Source of the DNA: Mytilus californianus
Taxonomy: Eukaryota > Mollusca > Bivalvia > Mytilida > Mytilidae
Length of the DNA stretch: 64,000 nucleotides
Assembly (NCBI RefSeq): GCF_021869535.1
Contig: NW_026262712.1
Span: forward strand, 67,798,100-67,862,099
Direction of reading: 5' to 3'
The number at the start of each line of letters is the position of its first letter. The first letter of the stretch is position 1. Shown here piece by piece: positions 22,038 through 31,980 of this stretch. The notes under the pieces are model-generated. The model saw nothing but the letters and a program-made list of their open reading frames with translations, was not told where the DNA came from and searched no databases. The translations under genes were made by a program, and so were the position numbers.

Positions 22038-24466
22038 AGGGAAAACATTTTGAACAAAGTTTGGAGTGGAACTGATAAACAAAAAATTATAAGCTAGCCT
22101 TATGTAACTTTGAACCAAGGCCACCGAGGTAGATATTCAGTTATGTGCTATTTGCGAAAATTAGTGTTTACCGAACTTTCGACTTGTGAACAGGGCAATG
22201 ATGGGTTGTGCTCAAAATCGAATATGCCAGGTACTATTACTTGTCATCTGTCGTAAAATGAAGAGATGATAAAAAATTAAAGGAGGCAGGATATATTTCA
22301 GGAAGGACTTTAAAACATCTGAATACTTTGGATTAATATCAAAGACTGATCGTTTTGGAGTCAGAATAAGGTGCCCGGATATAGGGTGACACGTCTTCCA
22401 TTGGACTTTTACTTTGTGAGGTAGCACGTTGAAATCCGGCTAAGGGTGTCGGTTTAATACATAGCAGGGTCCATAATCGTGTCTCATCAATATGTCTCGT
22501 GCTAATATACATTTAGTATTTCCCACTGAACATTCGGCACCAATCCATTCATCCATCTGAATTTTAAATACGGCATACTACTTTGATTTTTCTCCAGAAG
22601 TCAGTTTGAACTTTTTGACAGTAACTTTGTTGATATTTGATCTGTAAATTTGGACAATGATATATCCTCAAGGTAAGCTAACAGTAAAGTTTCTTTGTGT
22701 GATGGTAAAGGTAGCACCATCTTTGCTAGACAAGGGAAAAATTTACACGTGACCATCTTAAAGGCCTTTGGATGGATTGGATGTAACTGCGTCCAAGGAC
22801 ATCATTACCCCGTGGATAAGAAATTCTGACTTAATCTGCCGAGGGTGAAGAAGAGCGGATCGTTGCCATCCAAACATTAATTGCAGTAACAAATAATTGT
22901 CAAGTTCACTGCTCGTGTAAACTGTGAATTATACAGTAAACTTAATTTTAATAAATCATCTTCTAAAATTACATGCTGTTAAATTCAGTTTTTATCATAG
23001 AATAAACTGCTCTGTTTGATAATTTCTGCAAATGGTTCGGTTTTGTGGATATCTCATTCTGTGTAATTTTTTGCGGTATTTTAGAATCGTCAATATATTA
23101 AATGCCCTGATTTTCAAAGGAATTTTAGAGAATTCCTAAATTATTCAGGCATTTTACGTGCAACGATGGTGTAACATTATTTACATTTTTTCTTAGATTC
23201 TTAAATGATGACTTGTCGGTTAGTCCTTTGGGTTTAATTTTTCCTTATTGTCACAGTCGCTTCTGTACTCTTCTAGTATCTATTTGTCAATACAAATAAA
23301 CATTCACAGCTTCCAAATTTCCTGAATTATTACAACGTCGATTAAACTAGTTTATGTTTAAAATACTGTTTTGATAATTTAAAAACTACTGGTATACTAA
23401 ACTTGTAACTCTTTGCTACAGATTTGCAATACAGTTTTGCTACGGGTAAAAAACGTACATTGATAGGATAGTTACTTTTAAAATACTACCACCAGCGGTT
23501 TTGTTTCAGGACTACACCATACCACTCCCTATCAATTATATTGACGGAGTTTGTCTCTTGTGCTATGTGGAGGCGACAGAAATATTTCCTGTGCTTGAGA
23601 TGTATAGTCTCAGATGTTACTGTTATGACGTATGTATTCTTTAGATAACTTCACATACGTGCACGACATCACTTTTTGTCTCCTTTCCACAAAGTCGTCG
23701 GCAGCGTAAACAATTTGTTCAAAAGTTGTGATTGGGTCAGTTTAAGATGAACTATTATTGGTTAGTCAATAATATTTGGTATTCAGTTGTACTAGCTATA
23801 GTACATCTTAATTCCACAGAAATTATCTATTCCCACCCTTCAGTCATAACGAATGTAAAGACTTTGTAGCTTTTGTATGTTCCTTGTTAAAGTTGTGATT
23901 TGGTAAGTATAATGGGAACTACTTATGATTAGACAATGCTATTTGGTTTTAGCATTGACACATTTTCATTTCCACGGAGATTATATTGCCATGCACCTTC
24001 CTGGTGATAGTCCTTAATTTTGAATATTTTCCATATAGTTAACATGTTTTAAAAGGCAGTTCCAGTTTGTTTTCAAATTTCCATTTACATACAGGCGAGA
24101 CATAAATCTGTGTACACAGTATTTTTCTTTTTCACGGCCCTCATGTTTATCGAAATTGCTACAAGTACAACAATCTCACAAATGCCGTTGTTGATAAGAT
24201 TTCGTTTATCCATGAAATATTCAGAGATTTGTAAAAAAAATATTATTAGAAATTTAATAAAAACAAAGAAATTATTGCTAACGATTTTTTTAAAATCACC
24301 CTTATTACATGTTTTATCTAAATATAAGAAATAGAATTATATTTTTACAGATACAAACATTACAAGTCATGTATTTTTTCATGGTTATATGATTATTCAT
24401 GTATCCGACAATAAGTGTTACTGTCAACAATACTGTATGAGCTCAGCTTAGTGATTTTCCTCACAG
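22038..24466. other. Intergenic stretch with no recognised feature
   Basis: AT-rich sequence with short open frames on both strands, none with a domain or splice support. Two loosely similar segments at about 23730-23820 and 23895-23985 (TTGTGATT...GGT...ACTA) resemble the units in the element at 40.6-42.7 kb, suggesting an old relic of that family. Confidence 0.4.
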
Positions 24467-24590
24467 CTCAGCGAAACAAGATACTAGCATTGGCCGAACA
24501 CTGAACTTTGTCAAGGAGAAACTTACAGACATGAAAGACGTGTCAGAGGCTTTTTCAGCATGTTATATAATCTATAGTATTAACAAGTAA
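24467..24590 (+). CDS. Possible terminal exon, unknown protein
   Basis: A good acceptor (GATTTTCCTCACAG) is followed by one base plus 40 open codons ending in TAA. The peptide includes KQDTSIGRTLNFVKEKLTDM and then KDVSEAFSACYIIYSINK. The codons and charged helical character look more like coding sequence than the surroundings. I do not recognise the protein, see no partner exon upstream, and an open stretch this short can occur by chance. Confidence 0.27.
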
Positions 24591-24967
24591 AGTTGCATTT
24601 GCATGTCTTACTTTTTTAATATATAAATATCAAAGATGAGGACATTTATTTGATATTTTTTTTAATTAATGCCTACTAACAAAAAAACGGAGGAATTAAA
24701 ATGACACTTATAAAAGTTAAAAGATGAAGGTAACCAGCAGTATTTAGTAGCTGACATGACCATTAATTTATACGTATAATGTCAGATGTCAGACGTTGAG
24801 GCTTGTGTATATATAATAACAATGAGATGTTGGTATACGCCAACGAGACAGCAATCAAACGACAGAAATACCCAGGTTAACATCATGCGATAGGCTTGTT
24901 TTATTTCTATCATTATACAGTTCTTTATACATGTAATTTATATTATGCCTTTGTTGTAATTTGTGCT

Positions 24968-25172
24968 TATATGGATTAGACCGTTGGTTTTCCTGTTTGA
25001 ATGGTTTTACACTAGTCATTTTTGGGGCCCTTTATAGCTTGCTGTTCGGTGTGAGCCAAGGCTCCGTGTTGAAGGCGGTACTTTGACCTATAATAGTTTA
25101 CCTTAACAAATTGTGACTTGGATGGAGAGTTGTCTCATTGGCACTCATACCACATCTTCTTATATCTAATTA
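24968..25172 (-). repeat. Interspersed repeat, family R2
   Basis: Reverse-orientation landmarks GATTAGACCGTTGGTTTTCC, TAGCTTGCTGTTCGGTGTGA and CATACCACATCTTCTTATAT. 5'-truncated relative to 13145-13412. Confidence 0.8.
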
Positions 25173-25317
25173 ATAAAGTTATTTAACAAAACACCGGTGT
25201 CTATTATACTATAATAATTTCAATCTCTCAATTTCCCGGAGAAAATTGTGAATGAATTTAATTGGAGGTTCGTACACTCGGGACAGCCACATAAACATGT
25301 CTGGAAAAACATGATAT

Positions 25318-25397
25318 ATTTATATAGATATAAGAAGATGTGGTATGAGTGCCAATGAGACAACTCTCCATCCAAGTCAAAATTTATAAAAGTATAT
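25318..25397 (+). repeat. Truncated R2 copy
   Basis: Starts ATATAAGAAGATGTGGTATG and stops at AAATTTATAAAAGTATATAG, after which homology is lost. Confidence 0.7.
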
Positions 25398-25799
25398 AGA
25401 CCAGATATAACCCTGAATAACATTAAATAACAAAAAAGCATTACAATTAGTATCAACAGGTCATAAACAAGAAAGTACGATTTGAGAGTACTCGCAGTTA
25501 CTGACAGCTAGTTAAAAGCAAAAAAACAATTCATAATAAAAAATCATGCATCAGAGACTAAAATCAACTAAAACACATCCCAGGGATTTAGTATTTTAAC
25601 GTTATGGACAGTCAAAGAAGACATGACTTGTGCAATGCCAAGAATAAGTGTATTGACAGGCAGTAGGCTAGTTAGGAGTTAACCTCTATATAGATCAAAA
25701 TGAACGCGGGTGTGTCTTTATACATCCCGTTTGAAAAGAATGCAAATTTACTTATGTTTTAATTTGCTGATGACAAAATCGATATTAGTGCCAATGTAA

Positions 25800-28700
25800 A
25801 TGTCTTTGTTCCTTTCTAATATAATTCACAAACAAAAAACAAATATGAAGCTTAGAAATGGAAACATATTAAATACTAAACTCGTTCAAAGGGTATCTAC
25901 ACGTCTCAATCTTAAAAATCGCTTATCTAAAAATACTACCATCGCTAACATTTTTAACAATAAAAATCGTGGTTACCCTTCTATCGATAAATGTCATGCC
26001 AAAAAATGACTTACATGTCCCCGTCTTTCCACCAACAATACGGTAAGGTCTACGTTTAATGGTCGCACATTTTCTTTAAATTTTGAAACTGATATAACTT
26101 GAAAAACAAACAGTATAATTTATTTACTCACATGAAACAAACCGGGATGCGGTATTCAGTACGTAGGTGAAACTGGACGATATTTATCTAAACGCACTCA
26201 AGAACATCTGTATCGTTTTAAAAGACCCAATAAATTCAAAAGTATCATTTATCAACACCTTAAGAAGCACAATCATCCTATTAAATATTTAGCAGTTCAA
26301 CCTTTAGAAGTAGTAAATAAGCAGCCTGGTGAATCTCATTCAAAGTTTGTACGATCGCGGAAAATAATTGAATTAAATTGGATTAAAAAATTACAGACAG
26401 TCTACCCTCTCGGTCTTAATGATAATATCATGGGAATTGGTAATATATCAAGAACCGATTCTGTTAACATTTTGGATATAGTTTCTAAAACTGTTCGTAA
26501 AAACCGTTCTCATGGTCGTAGAAAAAATCGCAATCAAAGAAAATTTCGGACCAATCATACCAATATTTCGGACCTAATTTCTATTTCAAAAAACAACGGC
26601 AGACATTATCTGTTAACAAAGCTCTATTCATTACCGGTTAATAAGTTAAATAAAATTTTAGAGGATTGCACACAATTTCATATAGCAGTCCTAAGTATGA
26701 AATCGTTCAAATTATAATGGCATATTGTTATTCTAAACTGTTTCCCAAAATTGATCGCCCTGAAGATCATAAAAAACAGTTTATTAAAATAAAGTATGTC
26801 AATAAAGGTTTTGATTTTGTAAATATTGCCGGTATTTTTAACGACCATTCTGTTAAAGAACAAATTCCGGGATATTTTGATAATACTGAGCTCCCTCTTA
26901 TTTGTTATATTTACAAGAAATCTACCCGGAAATTTGTGTTTAATTATAGCCAATTGTGTAAAGATGTTAATATCAGTGAAAATACACCTACTTCATGTAA
27001 TTGCAGTAATTCCGAATACATTTATGGACCCATTTCCCATGTTATAACAGGAGATCTTAACATCGTTCAAGACCGAGAGTTAAAATCATTCCTCAGTAAA
27101 GGACCTAAATATCGTCCCCCGTCAATTATTAATTGGAATGAGTGTCGTAATATCATCCACGACTCACTCCATACTTACTGTTTGAAATGGATAAAACGGG
27201 AAAAAGCTGACAAAAAATCTTTGGACTCTTTTTTTAAATCAGTAATGAACATAGTTGATATACGTATTCAACATTTTAAAGAACATTTTACTCTTAACAA
27301 TAACCACAATAAACCTATTTCTCGTATCAAACATAAACTAAAAGAACTAGCCAAGGAATTTGTTTTTGTCCCGGCCGATAAAGCTGCTAATAATATTATT
27401 ATTGTTTGACGTAAATTTTACATTGAGGTTCTGAAAAAAGAAATCACCAATTCACCAACATTCCAACTGACTCCATTTTCAGAAAACGACATCTGTAACA
27501 AACATAAACTTTTAGCTACCGCTTTACAAGCAGAACCAAATACAATGAAAGTCCCAACTATGTATTGGCTTCCGAAGCTACACAAAACACCTTACAAATA
27601 TAGATTCATTTCGTCTTCAAGCCATTGTTCCACTACTAAATTGTCTATTCTTCTTACCAGTACACTTGGTACAATCAAAAACAACCTGATAATAAATTGT
27701 TCAAATAAGGCCCTCGAAAATAGTGGAATTAATTACTTTTGGAGTGTCAAGAACTCGTTGGAAGTACTTGATAAATTGCATGCATATATTGGTGATTTTG
27801 AATCTGTTCAAAGTTTTGATTTTTCTACCCTATATACCACATTGCCTCACATTCTCATTAAGAAAAAATTCACACACCTAATTAAATGGGCATTTAAAAA
27901 GTCAGAATGTGAATATATATGTTCAAACTCTTTTAGGTCATTTTTTAGTAGCAATAAACAAAAAAACTATGTCAATTGGACATGCTTTGATACTATATAT
28001 GCCCTTGAATTTTTACTAGATAACATTTTTGTTCGCTTTGGAGATTCCGTATATCGTCAGGTTATCGGAATTCCAATGGGGACTAACTGTGCACCACTTA
28101 TTGCGGACCTTTTTTTTGTATTGCTATGAGTTACAATTTATGACAAAAATCAGCAAAGACCCATCGAAACAACATCTGATACACAAATTTAATAATACTT
28201 TTAGATATTTGGATGATATTTTGGCTCTCAATAATGACGACTTCAGTATGTATACTAAAGAAATTTATCCTGTTGAACTTACTTTAAATAAAGCTAATAC
28301 TAACAATGACCACTGCCCTTTCCTCGATCTTGATATCTATATCATTATCGGAAAGCTTAATACTAAAATATATGATAAAAGAGATGATTTTTCATTTCCT
28401 ATCGTTAATTATCCATTTTTAGATGGTGACGTTCCCTTGTCACCATCTTACGGTGTTTATATATCTCAACTTGTACGATTCGCTCGTGTATGTAACAATG
28501 TTTTAGATTTTAACGAGAGAAATTTATGTATTACTGAAAAATTATTACACCAGGGTTTTCGATATCACAAACTAGTCAAAACATTTACTAAATTTTATCA
28601 TCGGTATAAGGACATCATTCGTAAATATAGCTCAACATGCAGACTTCTTATACGTTCAGGTATTTCACATCCAATTTTTTATGGAAATATTCTTTATAAA

Positions 28701-28856
28701 GCACAAAAATGTCAGTATTCACCTCTGAAGCTAACAAAACCTTTAAATAGACTTATTAAGAAGGGATATAGTTACGATACTGTTGTCAGGTCATTAAAGA
28801 TTGCATATTTTGGCGTTAATATTGATTCACTTATAGGGTCTTTGCATCGGCCCTAA
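25800..28856 (+). pseudogene. Naiad-type Penelope-like element: GIY-YIG endonuclease and RT, with in-frame TGA codons
   Basis: One long frame (about 1,019 codons) with permuted domains. N-terminal basic region and Cys cluster (KCHAKK-TGA-LTC). GIY-YIG endonuclease at about 26115-26400: IIYLLT, then CGIQYVGETGRYL, catalytic-type Arg at 26178, later IIELNWIKKLQT. CxC linker SCNCSNSEYIYGPISHV (26986-27036). RT fingers with FVFVPADKAANN, motif A FDFSTLYTTLPH, motif B GIPMGTNCAPLIADL (28067), motif C YLDD (28206-28217), thumb SGISHPIFYGNILYKAQK, stop TAA. In-frame TGAs at 26007, 26100, 26133 and 27407; no TAA or TAG in the reading path. True damage: a one-base shift between about 26660 and 26700, and one extra T in the T-run 28110-28117. 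As it stands it cannot make full-length protein, so it is a recently decayed copy. Confidence 0.93.
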
Positions 28857-28906
28857 ACACATTTATTTTTAAAAAAAACAGTTGTTGGCATGACACGGGT
28901 TATGTT

Positions 28907-28982
28907 CTTCTCATATATGTTATGATGGTATGATACTAAACCCCTAACGGGAAGGATTGTGCCTGATATTCATATGATGAAG
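28907..28982 (+). promoter_or_regulatory. SECIS-like hairpin (type II) in the 3' UTR of Naiad copy 2
   Basis: Outer stem: CTTC and CATAT (28907-28916) pair with ATATG and GAAG (28972-28982). Core ATGA 28922-28925 faces TGAT 28964-28967. Upper stem: 28927-28937 pairs with 28953-28963 at 10 of 11 positions, including G-U pairs. AAA at 28938-28940 is unpaired, 12 bases after the core, the usual SECIS spacing. Above it CCC (28941-28943) pairs with GGG (28949-28951), the extra mini-stem that defines type II. It lies 50 bases after the stop codon, and its core, AAA and mini-stem are preserved in copy 1. Confidence 0.85.
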
Positions 28983-29505
28983 ACATAATCTTTCAATCAG
29001 TTTAATTGAAGTCTGGAGCTGGCATGTCAGTTAACTGCTAGTAGTCTGTTGTTATTTATGTATTATTGTCATTTTGTTTATTTTCTTTAGTTACATCTTC
29101 TGACATCAGACTCGGACTTCTCTTGAACTGAATTTTAATGTGCGTATTGTTATGCGTTTACTTTTCTACATTGGCTAGAGGTATAGGGGGAGGGTTGAGA
29201 TCTCATAAACATGTTTAACCCCGCCGCATTTTTGCGCCTGTCCCAAGTCAAGAGCCTCTAGCCTTTGTCAGTCTTGATTTTTTTTTAATTTTAGTTTCTT
29301 GTGTACAATTTGGAGTTTAGTATGTCGTTCATTATCACTGAACTAGTATATATATTTGTTTAGGGGCCAGCTGAAGGACGCCTCCGGGTGCGGGAATTTC
29401 TCGCTGCATTGAAGACCTGTTGGTGACCTTCTGCTGTTGTCTGTTCTATGGTCGGGTTGTTGTCTCTTTGACACATTCCCCATTTCCATTCTCAATTTTA
29501 TATTC
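28983..29505 (+). repeat. 3' tail of Naiad copy 2 (family R6)
   Basis: Runs from TTTCAATCAGTTTAATTGAAG to CATTCTCAATTTTATATTC. It includes GAGGGTTGAGATCTCATAAA and GGGCCAGCTGAAGGACGCC. It matches the tail of copy 1 and, in reverse, 60558-60878. Probable 3' UTR; alternatively a separate SINE-like family that had joined an ancestor. Confidence 0.7.
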
Positions 29506-31049
29506 AAAGATCTAATTACAACATTGGTAAGATAACCTTTACTAATAAGTTTATTTGCTTGTTTGTTTATTTGTTGTAACTGCCAGCACCCAAGCTTTTA
29601 GTGACTGCGAATACTCTTAGGTCGGTGTCTTTTGGTCTCTATGTTATTTGAGTTTTTTTTCTGTTTCTGGTTTAATATACATGCATACTCAAACACACAT
29701 ATTGAAGGGAAGTAACTCTTGATAATATCAATTTTCAACAAACCGGCCACCTTCTGTGTGGTCCGACGGGCGGCCGGTTTTGAGAAGTTTCACTGTATCT
29801 AGATTAAAAAGTTTGATTTCCAATAATTTATTAAAACAGGGTCTTAATTGAATTAGGCTTGTGATGTCAGGAAAAAGTTGTGTAATTTCGGAACTAATTC
29901 GGATTGAAATTGATGTCGATAAAGTCTATAAAGGTTACAACTTACTCAAGCAAAGTTGACCTATACGGTTTTGGCTTTACTATTTAGTCCCCTTAGGCTT
30001 TTTGCTCTTCTATTCAGTCCTTTGCGGTTAATATGCTTTTAAACGTTTTATACTCATGATACTTTTGACCACAATTTTGGAAAATTAAGGCGACAGTAGT
30101 TTCCCAATGTTCAAATCTTGTTAATCGGTTAGGAAGAGACAAATCAAGATAAAGAACAAAATTTAAGGGAATTGCATGAACTCTAAAAGGAGCTAGACTG
30201 AGTGTGTCGACAGAATAAGCGTCTCCTGTATGCATCATGCGCCATACGAATTCAAACTCAGTCAAATTGTCACAATCGGGAATAGGAAAAAAATGGTAAA
30301 ATTAGACTTCTTTACTAGCAACAAAAGATTTAAGACCGCGAAAACATGTCGCCAGTGAATTGAGACACCAACACATCGTATTGATCAACCGAGTCGTGAT
30401 GGTGACCGCAAAATTTATGTAGCGTCGACTTCCGTCGTTCTTTCTCATCACTCTGTTGGAGTAGTATGTAAGGAGCACAACCCTGTTAATCTGCATGGTG
30501 TGCACGCGCATAACGTATTAACTTTATGTGTATTCGAAGGCGTGTTTTGTTGTGGACAGACATCGTTTTCGGTAAAAAAAATCAAAATTGATGTTTTTAT
30601 CCATAACCAGCACATAAATACAGCGATAAAATGGTCAGGTAGCGTACAAAGGGCAATAATTCTAACTCATTCGACAGATATACAATTATACATTAAATAA
30701 TTTTTATTAAATGAGTAAACTATTTTGAATATCTTCTGATGGGTGAGTGTCTGCCAATGCAGTGAATGTGTCATGGTACTTAATGTTTTGTAACGGGAAC
30801 TTTATCTGTAAAATTGTTGTTTTTTGTACAGAGTTCTCTAAATGTATTGCATTATCGTTAACACAATGTAACATATGTTTTATTTAATTACGTTGAAGTA
30901 TATATATACTTATCCATATAAGTAGTAATAAAGATGGTACTATAAGGAGGTAGAAACCAAGGAAATGATCAATTTATATAAAAGCGGTTTCTGATGTCGT
31001 TTGAATTATTTAACAATGTTAACAAGAAGAGCTCTGCATTTCAGCATAA
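29506..31049. other. Intergenic stretch
   Basis: No gene supported. 29738-29782 holds a GC-rich hairpin with arms AAACCGGCC and GGCCGGTTT. Several 60-85 codon frames on both strands (30014-30700) have no domain. A shadow of a transposon cannot be excluded. Confidence 0.45.
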
Positions 31050-31980
31050 TTTAATGAACTCATCATTAGATAAACTTTTTAACACCTGACGCGCGTTTCA
31101 TCTACAAAAGACTCATCAGTGCCAACTACAGCTAAGATAATCTCTTCCTAGGGTAGAAAATCCTTTGTTTTTCGAAAAATTCTGAGTATTGCAAACAGTT
31201 AATCTATAAATATGACCATGTCCAACACAGAAGTGTTGACTACTGGGCTGGTGATACCTTCGGGGATGAAACCTCCACCACTAGTGGCATCGACTCGGTG
31301 GTTGTAAATAAACTCATTTAGGCACCAGTATTAATTTTTTTTTAAGCCAGAACTGCGTTGTGTCTACAAAGGACTCACCAGTGACGCTCGAATCAAAAAA
31401 GTTAAAAAAAGGAAAAAAAGTCCGAAGTTGAAGAGCATTGATGACCTAAAATTCCTTGAGGTTTTGCCACATACAGCTATAATGTAATACATTCTAGGGG
31501 TCGAACATTCTTAATATTTCTAAAACAATTAAGTTTTCTGAACAGTTAATCTGTAATTATGATAATATATATATGATAATTCATGTCCACACAGAAGTGC
31601 TGAGTACTGGACTGGTAATACCTTCGGGGATAAAACCTCCACAAGCAGTGGTATCTACCCCAGTGGTGGTAAATAAGTGCATTATAGATACCAGGCTTAA
31701 TATTTTTTACACCACCACGCGTTTCGTCTACAAAGACCCATCAGTGACGCTTGAATAAAAAAAGTTAAAAAGGCGTTACGAAGTAGAAGACCATTGGGGA
31801 CCCAAAATTTGAAAGCTTTTGCCAAATACAGTTAAGGCAGTTTATTCCTGGGGTAGGAAATCCTTAGTATTTCGAAAAATTCTATATTTTGTAAACAGTT
31901 ACTTTATAATTATGACCATATTAATGATAATTCATGTCAATACAGAAGTGCTGACTACTGACGCAAGTGTGTACAAGAGA
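31050..31980 (+). repeat. Tandem array of repeat family R5 (period about 350-370 bp)
   Basis: The landmarks recur in order: GACGCGCGTTTCATCTAC or equivalent near 31090, 31358 and 31718; CAGAAGTG(T/C)TGA.TACTG near 31227, 31597 and 31947; TTTTGCCA.ATACAG near 31460 and 31815. Two full units and partial ends. Single copies occur at 5310-5560 and 7755-7950 in reverse. Non-coding. Confidence 0.75.

Larger units (their letters stand above)
24591..25799. other. Non-coding stretch with R2 fragments upstream of Naiad copy 2
   Basis: Contains a reverse R2 copy (24968-25172) and the first about 80 bases of a forward R2 copy (25318-25397). 25700-25799, just before the Naiad start, is presumably its 5' UTR or flank; an in-frame TAA at 25797-25799 precedes the first ATG. 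Confidence 0.6.

Noticed and set aside
28110-28117. Programmed frameshift at the T-run in the RT
   Set aside because: It lies inside the motif B to C core, where the sister copies read straight through with fewer Ts. A one-base expansion of a homopolymer is the simpler explanation.
25800-28856. Alternative genetic code (TGA read as Trp) for the retroelement
   Set aside because: The ETS and catenin exons around it use standard code, and the TGA sites align with Cys, not Trp. A SECIS-like hairpin explains them better.
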